Assembly (NCBI RefSeq): GCF_000829465.1
Contig: NZ_JXAL01000006.1
Location: forward strand, 1 to 64,000
Source of the DNA: Cohnella kolymensis
GTDB lineage: Bacteria; Bacillota; Bacilli; Paenibacillales; Paenibacillaceae
Reading direction: 5' to 3'
DNA: 64,000 bases
In this document: in pieces, positions 47,728 through 56,144 of the stretch
Layout of the letters: each line of letters opens with the position of its first letter
Numbering within the stretch: position 1 is the stretch's first letter
Translations under genes and position numbers: made by a program
Notes under the pieces: generated by a model
Databases searched by the model: none
What the model saw: the letters and a program-made list of their open reading frames with translations, nothing else
What the model was told of the DNA's origin: nothing

Positions 47728-49698
47728 ATGTGGGACAGCATTAAGAAATTCGCCTCCGAATTTTTCGTTACCGGCGATCCTCTTATTTACGGCGCTGACG
47801 TTTCCATCGGATTAACGATGATCGCTGTCGTAGCCGCACTAACCTATTTCAAAAAATGGAACTGGTTATGGACGGAATGGCTGACAACGGTCGACCATAA
47901 AAAAATCGGTATCATGTATATCATTGCATCTATATTGATGTTGTTCCGCGGCGGCGTCGATGCGCTTCTTATGCGCACACAGCTGGCCGTTCCGAATATG
48001 GACTTCCTTTCACCGGAACACTATAACGCGATATTCACCACACACGGTGTCATCATGATTTTGTTCATGGCCATGCCGTTTATGTTCGGTTTGTTCAACC
48101 TCGTCGTACCGCTGCAAATCGGCGCGCGCGACGTTGCGTTTCCTTTCTTGAACTCCCTCAGCTTCTGGTTGTTCTTCATGGGAGCGATGCTGTTCAACAT
48201 TTCATTCGTCATCGGCGGTTCGCCGGATGCCGGTTGGCTGTCTTATCCGCCGCTCTCCGAGAAGATGTTCAGCTCTGGAGTCGGTCAGGACTTCTATATC
48301 TGGGGTATTCAAATTTCCGGGATCGGGAGCTTGATGACCGGGATTAACTTCATTGTCACGATTCTGAAAATGCGGGCGCCCGGCATGAAGCTGATGAAAA
48401 TGCCGATGTTCAGCTGGTCCGTGTTGTCGAGCTGCATCACTATTATTCTGGCATTCCCGATTTTGACGATTACTTTGGCTTTGCTGTTCATCGACCGTTA
48501 CTTGGGTGCTCATTTCTTCACCTTGGACGGCGGCGGCAATCCAATGATGTACATCAACTTAATTTGGATGTGGGGACACCCTGAAGTGTACATTATCGTG
48601 CTTCCTGCTTTCGGTGTGTTCTCCGAGATTGTGGCCACGTTCTCCAGAAAAAGACTGTTCGGCTACAAATCGATGGTATTCGCTTTGATGAGCATCAGCG
48701 CCTTTTCGTTCTTCACCTGGGCGCACCACTTTTTCACCATGGGTTCGGGAGCCGACGTCAACGCGTTCTTCGCGCTTACGACAATGGCGATTGCGATCCC
48801 GACCGGCGTAAAAGTGTTTAACTGGTTGTTCACAATGTTCAGGGGGAAAATTTCCTTCGAGACACCGATGCTCTGGGCAATCGCGTTCATTCCCTGCTTT
48901 GTCGTCGGGGGTATGACCGGGGTTCTGCTGTCCGTAGCGCCTGCTGACTTCCAATTCCACAACAGCTATTTCCTGATTGCTCACTTCCATCAGGTCATCA
49001 TTGGCGGCGTTGTGTTCGGATTCTTCGCAGGACTGTACTACTGGTGGCCGAAGGTGTTCGGCTTCACCTTGAACGAGAAGATCGGCAAATGGGCGTTCTG
49101 GTTCTGGAATGCCGGCTTCTATATCTGCTTCATGCCTCAGTACGTGCTTGGCTTGATGGGGATGACCCGCCGCGTCAACACTTACGGATGGGATACCGGC
49201 TGGTGGGAGCTGAACTTCGTATCCACCATCGGAGCCTTCCTTATGGGAATCGGCTTCCTGTTTCAAATCTGGCAGATTCTTCACAGCATCAAGTTCATGC
49301 AAAAAGCACCTGCGGATCCTTGGAACGGACGTACGCTTGAATGGTCCATTCCATCGCCGGCGCCAATGTATAACTTTGCCACTATACCGCATGTAGAAGA
49401 ACGCGATGCCTGGTGGGAAGAGAAGCAAAGACGCGCGCAAGGCGAGGCGCCTAAACCGCTGCCTCCGCTGGAGCCGATTCATATGCCGAAGAACTCCGGC
49501 ATACCGATCATCAAATCCGCATTCTGGTTTGCCGCAGGCTTCGGACTTGTATTCAACTGGCTATGGCTGGCCATTCCGGGCTTTATCGGAATCGCTCTGT
49601 CTATGCTGGCGCATTCCTTTAATTACGATACGGATTACTATATTCCGGTTGACGAGATTGAACGTACGGAAGCCGCTGCAAAGGGGGATGCTCGCTAA
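47728..49698 (+). CDS. qoxB: Quinol oxidase subunit I (haem-copper oxidase catalytic subunit)
   Basis: A 656-residue protein with ~15 helices. The haem and CuB ligands are visible: TTHGVIMIL near 109, WGHPEVYIIVLP near 283 (His-Tyr crosslink), WAHHFFTMG near 333 and AHFHQVIIGG near 421. Starts ATG 47728 after AAGCAAGGGGGG. It sits between the II and III subunits, spacing 25 bases and overlap of one base. It catalyses O2 reduction to water with menaquinol as donor. Confidence 0.95.
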   Translation: MWDSIKKFASEFFVTGDPLIYGADVSIGLTMIAVVAALTYFKKWNWLWTEWLTTVDHKKIGIMYIIASILMLFRGGVDALLMRTQLAVPNMDFLSPEHYNAIFTTHGVIMILFMAMPFMFGLFNLVVPLQIGARDVAFPFLNSLSFWLFFMGAMLFNISFVIGGSPDAGWLSYPPLSEKMFSSGVGQDFYIWGIQISGIGSLMTGINFIVTILKMRAPGMKLMKMPMFSWSVLSSCITIILAFPILTITLALLFIDRYLGAHFFTLDGGGNPMMYINLIWMWGHPEVYIIVLPAFGVFSEIVATFSRKRLFGYKSMVFALMSISAFSFFTWAHHFFTMGSGADVNAFFALTTMAIAIPTGVKVFNWLFTMFRGKISFETPMLWAIAFIPCFVVGGMTGVLLSVAPADFQFHNSYFLIAHFHQVIIGGVVFGFFAGLYYWWPKVFGFTLNEKIGKWAFWFWNAGFYICFMPQYVLGLMGMTRRVNTYGWDTGWWELNFVSTIGAFLMGIGFLFQIWQILHSIKFMQKAPADPWNGRTLEWSIPSPAPMYNFATIPHVEERDAWWEEKQRRAQGEAPKPLPPLEPIHMPKNSGIPIIKSAFWFAAGFGLVFNWLWLAIPGFIGIALSMLAHSFNYDTDYYIPVDEIERTEAAAKGDAR

Positions 49699-50288
49699 TG
49701 GCACACCAACAAGCGCATGAGGGCCATCACGACCTCGAGTCGTTGCGGTTAATGGGCTTCTGGCTCTTCCTCATCACGGACTGTATTCTATTCGGAACTT
49801 TGTTTGCCACTTACGTGGTGCTTCACGGCAACACCAACGGAGGCCCGACGGCGCAAGAATTATTCGCAATGCCGGGTGTCATCGCAGAGACGTTCATTCT
49901 CTTGACGAGCAGCTTCACGAGCGGTTTGGCGGTACTATCTATGAACCAAGGCAACCGTAAAGGGCTCATCGGCTGGCTGGCCGTCACAGCACTTCTCGGG
50001 GCTTACTTTATTACACTGGAAGTAACTGAATTCGTGCACATGGTGCATGAAGGCGCGACGATCGGCACAAGTGCTTTCCTATCCGCTTTCTATACCTTGG
50101 TCGGAACTCACGGTCTGCACGTGTCCATCGGCTTGTGTTGGATGATCGCGCTCATGATTCAACTGAGCAAGCGCGGTATTACTTCGGTTACTCGCCGTAA
50201 AGTGAACGTAATCAGCCTTTATTGGCACTTTCTTGACGTCGTATGGATCTTCGTCTTCACGATCGTCTATTTGATGGGGGTGATGTAA
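49698..50288 (+). CDS. qoxC: Quinol oxidase subunit III
   Basis: A 196-residue protein with five helices (LRLMGFWLFLITDCILFGTLFATYVVL; FVHMVHEGATIGTSAFLSAFYTLVGTHGLHV; LYWHFLDVVWIFVFTIVYLMGVM). The closing WHFLDVVWIFVF motif is typical of subunit III. It overlaps the subunit I stop by one base and its stop precedes the subunit IV start by one base. Confidence 0.94.
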   Translation: MAHQQAHEGHHDLESLRLMGFWLFLITDCILFGTLFATYVVLHGNTNGGPTAQELFAMPGVIAETFILLTSSFTSGLAVLSMNQGNRKGLIGWLAVTALLGAYFITLEVTEFVHMVHEGATIGTSAFLSAFYTLVGTHGLHVSIGLCWMIALMIQLSKRGITSVTRRKVNVISLYWHFLDVVWIFVFTIVYLMGVM

Positions 50289-50289
50289 G

Positions 50290-50622
50290 ATGGCCCAGCA
50301 TACGGCTCATGACAACCATGATTCGCATGAATCCCATGGCTCACTGAAATCTTACGTTATCGGTTTCGTACTATCGCTTGTTCTTACGATCATTCCGCTC
50401 GTTGTTGTACTGAATGACATGGTGGAAGGAACCGCGGCGATGGTCGTGCTTCTGGTAACCGCGGTCTTACAGTTCGTCGTTCAGCTCATCTTCTTCATGC
50501 ATCTGAGGGAGGAACAGAAACCCCGCTGGAATCTTATGGCGTTGATACTGGGTATTTTCATCCTCTTAACGATCGTGATCGGTTCGATCTGGATTATGAC
50601 GTACAACACGGTTGCTCATTAA
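50290..50622 (+). CDS. qoxD: Quinol oxidase subunit IV
   Basis: A 110-residue protein with three helices (YVIGFVLSLVLTIIPLVVVL; AAMVVLLVTAVLQFVVQLIFFMH; LMALILGIFILLTIVIGSIWIM) and a His/Asp-rich N terminus (QHTAHDNHDSHESHG). It is the fourth gene of the operon, ending at a strong terminator. It is needed for assembly of the complex. Confidence 0.93.
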   Translation: MAQHTAHDNHDSHESHGSLKSYVIGFVLSLVLTIIPLVVVLNDMVEGTAAMVVLLVTAVLQFVVQLIFFMHLREEQKPRWNLMALILGIFILLTIVIGSIWIMTYNTVAH

Positions 50623-50636
50623 CTGTTGATATATGT

Positions 50637-50679
50637 AAAAGAGCCGTTCGAGGCGCAGTTCGCCTTGAACGGCTCTTTT
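50637..50679. terminator. Terminator shared by qox operon and CDF gene
   Basis: AAAAGAGCCGTTC and GAACGGCTCTTTT arms (13 bp) with a 17-base loop; works in both directions. Confidence 0.9.
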
Positions 50680-50680
50680 G

Positions 50681-51589
50681 CTAGTTATCCCGCTGCGTAT
50701 CGTCTACATACCAGGGATTCAAATGAACCATGACCTCGACGACGTCCAAGTCATCCTCCATGATCCTCTTTTTCAGCTCCCTGCTGATATCATGGCCTTG
50801 CTGTATCGTGTATTCGCCGGGTATGCCCACACGAACGTCAACCGTAATATAATGGCCGTGTTCGCGGGCTCTAACCCTGTCGATCCTCTTGATTTCCGTC
50901 TGCCCGGAGATCAGATCCTCATAACGGGAAATTTTCTCGAACGCCACATTGTGTTCCATCAGAATGTCGACAGCGTCGCGTCCCATTTCATAGGCCAATT
51001 TCAACACTAAAAGCGACACGATAATGCCGGCCACGGGATCCCCGTATGCAGCCCACCACCAACCGAAATGGTGGCCGAGCAGCCCCAGCCCAATCCCGAT
51101 GACCGCAGCGAGAGACGCATACACATCGGCTAGATGATCCAAGGCCGTGGCTAACACGCTTTTGCTCTTGGTCGCATGTCCCACTCGGATGGTGTAAATG
51201 TACAGAGCTTGTTTCCATACCAAGGATAACACGGCCGCCCACAGTGCCAGCCAGCTTTCCTGACCCGGCGGCTCGAACAATGAGCGGACGGACTGCGCGC
51301 CGATCCAGAAAGCGGCCAGAACCAGAATAACCGCAACGAACGCCGAAGCCACGACTTCCGCTTTCCCATGACCGTACGGATGGTCTTCGTCCGCCGGTTT
51401 TTGAGATACCAAAGAAGAAGTCAGCGCCGCTCCGGAGGCGATGATGTCCCCTGCGTTGTGCACGCCGTCGGCGAGAAGAACAGGGCTGGCCAACAGCAGC
51501 CCCGCTGCCAGCTTCACAACAGTCAATATGATATTGCTGACCAAGCTGATCCATATCGCTAATAATCCGGAATGATTCCTAACCGCCAC
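50681..51589 (-). CDS. Cation diffusion facilitator (CDF) transporter
   Basis: About 302 residues: an N-terminal membrane domain with LLADGVHNAGDIIASGAAL (metal site H/D) and DEDHPYGHGKAEVVASAF, plus a second DHLADVYASLAA site, and a C-terminal cytoplasmic domain (HGHYITVDVRVGIPG, VEVMVHLNPWY). These are typical of FieF/MntE-like exporters of Zn, Fe or Mn. The likely start is GTG at 51589 (AAGGGGTAATCATT upstream). A terminator-like hairpin lies just upstream, at 51632-51669. Confidence 0.9.
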   Translation of the reverse strand: MAVRNHSGLLAIWISLVSNIILTVVKLAAGLLLASPVLLADGVHNAGDIIASGAALTSSLVSQKPADEDHPYGHGKAEVVASAFVAVILVLAAFWIGAQSVRSLFEPPGQESWLALWAAVLSLVWKQALYIYTIRVGHATKSKSVLATALDHLADVYASLAAVIGIGLGLLGHHFGWWWAAYGDPVAGIIVSLLVLKLAYEMGRDAVDILMEHNVAFEKISRYEDLISGQTEIKRIDRVRAREHGHYITVDVRVGIPGEYTIQQGHDISRELKKRIMEDDLDVVEVMVHLNPWYVDDTQRDN

Positions 51590-51631
51590 AATGATTACCC
51601 CTTCAAACAAAGTTTACTCCGCGCAAAAAAT

Positions 51632-51672
51632 AAAACAGGCTCTCAACCCTTGGGTTGAAAGCCTGTTTTCGA
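51632..51672 (-). terminator. Hairpin with T-tract just upstream of CDF gene
   Basis: Perfect arms AAACAGGCT.TCAACCC / GGGTTGA.AGCCTGTTT with T-tracts on both sides. On the minus strand it ends about 45 bases before the CDF start, so it could terminate an upstream transcript or act as an attenuator. The region on its right shows only gene remnants. Confidence 0.7.
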
Positions 51673-51679
51673 TATAATG

Positions 51680-51912
51680 CATGCTTGTGCGGGATATGAG
51701 TTCATGTATGATTACCACACTCTCTTCGAGTACGCGAATCCGTTCGTTTCATTGTAACATAGGGTGCCGGTGAAATGCGAACACGCGGTGAAACCGATTT
51801 GACCAAGATTCTAGAGAAACTGGGATAAGATAGGCGGTCTCGCCACAAAGCCAAACGCGGGCGAAATGCTTTGATGTTGCTGAAGCCATCGAACTACTAA
51901 TTAAAAGCAGAT
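51680..51912 (+). pseudogene. Possible gene remnant (low support)
   Basis: A short plus-strand reading begins MYDYHTLFEYANPFVS at about 51703, resembling the start of a PHP-type protein. A few dozen bases later other frames give fragments such as GETDLTKILEKLG and DVAEAIELLIKSR, ending at a stop about 51912 and a terminator. Frame changes and stops break it several times. It may be a decayed gene; no family could be assigned. Confidence 0.3.
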
Positions 51913-51914
51913 AA

Positions 51915-51954
51915 AAACAGCGGATATTCTCGAGCCAAGAGGATATCCGTTTTG
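51915..51954. terminator. Terminator between remnant and TauE gene
   Basis: CGGATAT.CTC / GAG.ATATCCG arms (imperfect) with A and T tracts on each side. Confidence 0.6.
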
Positions 51955-51966
51955 TATATTCATATT

Positions 51967-52774
51967 TCAATCATTGAAGGTTGAAACCAAAATAGATATC
52001 CAAATTTTAATTGCAATTATTGATGTTAAGATAAACAAACCATACCGCAGCACTTTTACGTTTATTCTGGAACTTACTTTCAGTCCAATATAAGCTCCGA
52101 ACAGACTGCCGACCACGGTAAAAACAATAGGTAAAATCGGTAAATGGTCTGTCGTCAGTTTCCCGATCACACCACCAATAGCGGAGATGAATACGATAGG
52201 AAGCGAGGATACTATGGTGATCCTGGCGGGAATTTTCAACACCGTTAACATGATTGGAATGAGAATGAACCCTCCACCAGCCCCGACTACACCAGATACT
52301 ATGCCAACCAAAAAAGCTGACACGATAGCGACTCCTTTGCTAAAGGTGATACGGGAAAAAGTGTTATCCTCTCTTGCCTTATTAGGAATCAGCATTAAGG
52401 TGGCGGCGATGATCGCCAGTATTCCATAAATGATGTTAATAACATGTCCATGCACGTAGCCTGAACCAAATCCTCCAATGAGACTGCCAAATAAGCTACT
52501 GGTTCCCATGTAGATGATTAGTTCTTTGTGAATGAAACGGCTGTTTTTCCCCTTCCTGAACATTGCGAAGAAACCTGCTGCTGAGGCAAAAAAAGACTTG
52601 GAACATACTAATGGAGGAAACCTCATGTGAACTGAACGGAATAAATCCCAGAATCGGAGGAACAAATAAGAGCAAAGGATAATTAATGATCGCCCCCCCT
52701 ATGCCTAATAATCCTGAGAAAAACGAACCAATAAGCCCTAAAAGAACCATAATAAAATACAGGAATATGTCCAT
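51967..52774 (-). pseudogene. TauE/SafE-family sulfite or anion exporter, frameshifted
   Basis: The two frames give ~269 residues with eight helices. The N-terminal frame has the family start FFSGLLGIGGAIINYPLLLFVP and FSSHEVSSISMFQVFF. The C-terminal frame has the second repeat (FLVGIVSGVVGAGGGFILIPIML). The break is in the seven-A run at 52588-52594 on the plus strand; removing one base restores FQVFFASAAGFFAMFRKG. ATG follows AAGGAGAGAG. Codon use is more AT-rich than in the neighbours, so acquisition from outside is possible. Confidence 0.82.
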
Positions 52775-52888
52775 AACTCTCTCCTTGCCTCAATCATGGA
52801 AAATAATTAACCTTACAACCCTATACTTAGACTGAAGAGTAAGTTATAATAAATCCAAGTAATTTTATCGGTTATAAGGTGATAAACT

Positions 52889-53086
52889 ATGCTTAACATT
52901 TTGAAAAAGTTATTTGAAAATAGATGTCCTATTTGCAAAGAGCTCTTGTCCGCGACAAATGATGTTATATGCTGTTCCAAAGTGTGTCCCAATGGTCATT
53001 ATAAAGAAGAAAGCTATTATTCACTAGGGGTTAGAATTGTATATGAGGATAACAAAAGCGATCTCCCCTATGATCATTTTTCATAA
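52889..53086 (+). CDS. Small Cys-rich (zinc-ribbon-like) protein
   Basis: A 65-residue protein with CPICKELLSATNDVICCSKVCPNGH: two CxxC-like pairs plus a histidine, which suggests a metal-binding knuckle. ATG follows AAGGTGATAAACT. It lies in the AT-rich island between TauE and lgt and is followed by a good terminator. Family unknown. Confidence 0.6.
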   Translation: MLNILKKLFENRCPICKELLSATNDVICCSKVCPNGHYKEESYYSLGVRIVYEDNKSDLPYDHFS

Positions 53087-53088
53087 TC

Positions 53089-53121
53089 AAAAAAGCAGTT
53101 CCCAGTTGGAACTGCTTTTAA
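53089..53121. terminator. Bidirectional terminator
   Basis: AAAAGCAGTTCC / GGAACTGCTTTT arms with a five-base loop serve the Cys-rich protein gene and the lgt remnant. Confidence 0.88.
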
Positions 53122-53127
53122 TTTGCG

Positions 53128-53720
53128 TTAATTTACTCCCCTAACTTCCTGCCTCACAGAGCCTATACTCACCTTTTCATTCAATACTGGGTCGCGATAA
53201 TAAACTGGATTCTTAATCGTTTTTCTTCGCATGATGATAACAATAACCGCTACTAAGATAATGCAAATTGCTAATAGCTGCGAAATTCTTATATTCTTGG
53301 TGCCTCCTGATTCACAAAATTGCCCCAACGACCCATCATTTGCCCTGCAATGAGCCCCGGTGCACAAATATCGGCGATTCGTAAGAAAGAATGCCCTTTA
53401 CGACGAGTATAGATTATCCCAGCCAATATCGCTCCAATTAAAGCTCCATAAATAGCGATTCCACCATGCCAGATCTGTATGATTTCAATGGGATTATGAC
53501 GATACTGCTCCCACTCAAAAGCAACATAATAGAGCCGGGCACCAATGAGAGCGGATGGTAGTCCAATCAAAAGTAAGTCAAAAAAGAAATCTTGAGAAAT
53601 GCCAAACCGCTTGCCTTCACGAATTGCCAGTAAAAGACCAAGCAAAGCACCAATAGCGATTATGATTCCATACCAATGAACTTCAAGAGGGCCAACTGCG
53701 ATCGCAATAGGATTTAGCAT
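53128..53720 (-). pseudogene. lgt: Prolipoprotein diacylglyceryl transferase remnant (internal deletion)
   Basis: The N-terminal part is normal: LNPIAIAVGPLEVHWYGIIIAIGALLG, GARLYYVAFEW, GGIAIYGALIGA and the catalytic GRWGNFVNQEA. After NQEA it stops within five codons. The next frame resumes in the last helix (RISQLLAICIILVAVIVIIMRRK) and ends at 53128. About 80-90 residues, including the usual HPTFLYE region, are missing, so this is a deletion, not a single-base error. A second, intact lgt must exist elsewhere. Unusual AT content suggests recent arrival or decay. Confidence 0.85.
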
Positions 53721-53873
53721 TGTAAATATAGCATTCCCTTCATAATACATAGTGTAAGACTACGATGCGTTGGCGTGAATACTTGTTTATCTTAACATGT
53801 TTTAACATCAATTTGCTCAGTAAGAAGTGTACTCCGCACAGGCCATCCTCTCCATCATCTTCATTCATCAGCA

Positions 53874-53900
53874 CGCTGCCGGTAATTCGGCAGCGTTTTT
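53874..53900 (+). terminator. Orphan terminator on the plus strand
   Basis: CGCTGCCG / CGGCAGCG stem with a short loop and TTTTT. No plus-strand gene lies upstream. Confidence 0.7.
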
Positions 53901-53921
53901 CATTGCATTTGCAGTACACTA

Positions 53922-53997
53922 AATGTTCGGAAATATAATAAAATTTATTTAATAATGCAGAACAATACCATTATTGTATGAGTAAAAAACGAACATT
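53922..53997. promoter_or_regulatory. PurBox-like sites before purine riboswitch
   Basis: On the minus strand, ATTTCCGAACATT (53922-53934) fits the PurR PurBox pattern AWWWCCGAACWWT exactly. On the plus strand, AATGCAGAACAAT (53954-53966) and AAAAACGAACATT (53985-53997) fit with two and one mismatch. The first two face each other as in known inverted PurBox pairs. PurR is not in this window. Confidence 0.6.
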
Positions 53998-54012
53998 TGA
54001 ATGAAAGTACCC

Positions 54013-54041
54013 TTGACTTGTGCGTATAAATGGTTTACTCT
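54013..54041 (+). promoter_or_regulatory. Probable promoter of riboswitch transcript
   Basis: TTGACT and a weak TACTCT are 17 bases apart, about 32 bases before the aptamer. Confidence 0.4.
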
Positions 54042-54072
54042 ACGGAATGGCATGATCATAAACGAATGAATT

Positions 54073-54182
54073 CATCCATCGTATATCCTCGGCAATATGG
54101 GCCGAGAGTCTCTACCAGGAGCCGCAAATTCCTGACTACGAAGGATGTGGGACACCCACACCCTTCGGCAGTCGGGATTTTT
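54073..54182 (+). promoter_or_regulatory. Purine riboswitch, guanine-type, with overlapping terminator
   Basis: The aptamer fits the purine class. P1 is 54073-54083 with 54137-54147. P2 is CTCGGC/GCCGAG with an AATATGG loop. J2/3 reads AGTCTCTACC. P3 is AGGA/TCCT with a GCCGCAAA-containing loop. J3/1 is GACTAC, and its C at 54136 is the guanine-type specificity base (adenine switches have U). A terminator at 54131-54176, followed by ATTTTT, uses the same 3' strands of P3 and P1. Ligand binding should therefore prevent termination (ON switch), as in adenine pbuE. It directly precedes the FAD dehydrogenase gene. Confidence 0.88.
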
Positions 54183-54227
54183 CCGTTCTTACGGACACGC
54201 GCAAGTTACTCGGGAGGAGCACACAAC

Positions 54228-55661
54228 ATGAACCACTATGATGTGATCGTCGTCGGTGCGGGGCCGGCCGGTATTTTCACATGCTATGAGCTGACAAGAA
54301 AAGCGCCATCCCTTAAGGTGCTCTTAGTTGATAAAGGACACGATATTCATTACCGCCGCTGTCCCATTCTGGAGAACAAAATCGCGCTTTGTCCGCCGCC
54401 TTCCGGCAGAAAGGACTTCGCCGGCTGTCTGCCCGCCTGTTCCATAACCGCGGGTTTCGGCGGAGCAGGCGCCTACAGCGATGGAAAGTTCAATATTACG
54501 ACTGAATTCGGCGGCTGGCTGACGGACTATCTGGCACCCACCCAAGTGATGAGCCTCATCCGCTATGTCGATGAAATCAATCTTGAGCATGGCGCAACAA
54601 TCAACTTGACCGATCCGACCACCGAAGTGGTGAAAAACATCGAGCACCGGGGCTTCGCGGCGGGTTTAAAGCTGCTGCGCGCGCAAGTTCGCCATTTGGG
54701 GACGGAGCAGAATCTTCAGATATTGAAATCTATTTTCGCGTATTTGGATACAAGGATTGAAATGCGGTTCAAGACTGAGGTCGCTGATTTGCTGACCGAC
54801 AAAGTGGACGGCAGCCATCGGGTGCGGGGAATCGTGCTAAAGAATGGGGAGGAGCTGCAGGCTTCCCGGGTGGTGGTCGCTCCCGGCCGGGACGGCTCCG
54901 CTTGGCTGAGCGAAGTGTTGAAGCGCCGGCGTCTGCGGATGTCCAATAATCAGGTGGACGTCGGTGTCCGCGTCGAAACATCCGACGTGGTCATGAGGGA
55001 GATCAACGAGCATTTGTATGAGGGCAAATTCGTCTACAACACCTCGGTAGGCACACGCGTCCGCACATTCTGCAGCAACCCATCGGGGCATGTAGTGGTG
55101 GAGAATCACAGCGGCGTCATGGCCGCCAACGGACATGCGTACAAGGATCCGGCGCTCGGATCCACGAATACGAATTTTGCGCTTCTTGTTTCGCACAAAT
55201 TCACCGAACCTTTCGATAAACCTAATGAGTATGCTCGCGAAATTTGTAAAAGGGCGAACGATTTATCCAGCGGAGGCGTCATTGTGCAGAAATACGGCGA
55301 TATCCTGCGGGGAAGGCGTTCCACCGGCGGCCGGATCAAAGAGGGATTCCTCGAACCCACGCTGAAAGAGGCGGTTCCTGGAGATCTCGGGTTGGTGCTT
55401 CCGTACAATACGATGAGAAGCTTGATCGAGATGGTCGAAGCGCTTGATAAGGTAACGCCGGGGATTGCCTCCGAGCATACGTTGTTCTACGGCGTGGAAG
55501 CCAAATTCTATTCGGCGCGACCCAAGCTGAGTGCAACGCTGGAGACGGAGATCGCCGGCCTCTATTGCGGCGGCGACGGCGCCGGTGTCACCCGCGGCCT
55601 GGCGCAAGCCGGCGCTGCCGGCGTCTGGATCGCGCGTGCAATTACCGATACGCTCGTCTGA
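54228..55661 (+). CDS. FAD-dependent dehydrogenase (COG2509-type), under purine riboswitch
   Basis: About 477 residues. The FAD Rossmann motif is VIVVGAGPAGIFTCYEL (~5-21), followed by a cluster of four Cys (RRCPILENKIALCPPPSG, CLPACS), which may bind a metal or FeS cofactor. Other blocks are GFGGAGAYSDGKFN, GRRSTGGRIKEGFLEPTL and GLYCGGDGAGVTRGLAQAGAAG, the typical FAD C-terminal motif. The start ATG at 54228 follows GGGAGGAG; an upstream extension is only an artefact of the riboswitch. The substrate of this family is unknown. Its control by a guanine-type switch suggests a link to purine or nucleotide redox metabolism. Confidence 0.85.
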   Translation: MNHYDVIVVGAGPAGIFTCYELTRKAPSLKVLLVDKGHDIHYRRCPILENKIALCPPPSGRKDFAGCLPACSITAGFGGAGAYSDGKFNITTEFGGWLTDYLAPTQVMSLIRYVDEINLEHGATINLTDPTTEVVKNIEHRGFAAGLKLLRAQVRHLGTEQNLQILKSIFAYLDTRIEMRFKTEVADLLTDKVDGSHRVRGIVLKNGEELQASRVVVAPGRDGSAWLSEVLKRRRLRMSNNQVDVGVRVETSDVVMREINEHLYEGKFVYNTSVGTRVRTFCSNPSGHVVVENHSGVMAANGHAYKDPALGSTNTNFALLVSHKFTEPFDKPNEYAREICKRANDLSSGGVIVQKYGDILRGRRSTGGRIKEGFLEPTLKEAVPGDLGLVLPYNTMRSLIEMVEALDKVTPGIASEHTLFYGVEAKFYSARPKLSATLETEIAGLYCGGDGAGVTRGLAQAGAAGVWIARAITDTLV

Positions 55662-55664
55662 AAC

Positions 55665-55706
55665 AAAAAGCGCATTAACGATGCCAAACATCGCTAATGC
55701 GCTTTC
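55665..55706 (+). terminator. Terminator of FAD dehydrogenase gene
   Basis: AAAGCGCATTA.CGATG / CATCG.TAATGCGCTTT arms. Confidence 0.85.
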
Positions 55707-56144
55707 TCGTCGCTGACCGACCCGAACAACGGTGCAAAACATCGTACTTCGCTGCGCAAATGGGGTTCAAAGGGTGAGGGAAGCGAGATTAACGATGAAA
55801 AACATCGTTAATCAGCCGCAGCAGCCATTGCAACTACTCCACAATGATGAAAAAGATCGCTACAGCCAACTCATAAGCCCAAAACATCCGTAACAAGTCT
55901 GTCTCCACGCTGGATTCGCTGGCATAAGGACAAAAAGGGCATATGAGCCGGCATTTTGCCGTACAACACATGCCGACGCTCACCGATACGCCCAAAATGT
56001 CCGTAAAATCTAGACTCACATGCACAACTCACGCGAATACGGACAAAATGGGCCTATCGAGCCTGCTGCACTTCTGCGGACTCCGCCCAATCCAGCCTAT
56101 CGAGCCGCTCGCAGTTCAGCGGACCCTACCAAATCCGGCCTCTC
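55707..56144. repeat. Noncoding region with degenerate repeats
   Basis: About 440 bases with no gene. A second TTAACGATG/CATCGTTAA hairpin (near 55790-55812) repeats the terminator motif above. Several variants of GGACAAAAtGGGCcTATcGAGCC occur near 55928, 56042 and 56090. These look like degenerate dispersed repeats. No function is assigned. Confidence 0.5.

Noticed and set aside
48559-49482. A 307-codon open frame on the minus strand
   Set aside because: It is a shadow of qoxB, rich in charged residues with no domain.
54030-54227. N-terminal extension of the FAD dehydrogenase
   Set aside because: The stretch is the purine riboswitch and terminator, and the true start has GGGAGGAG.
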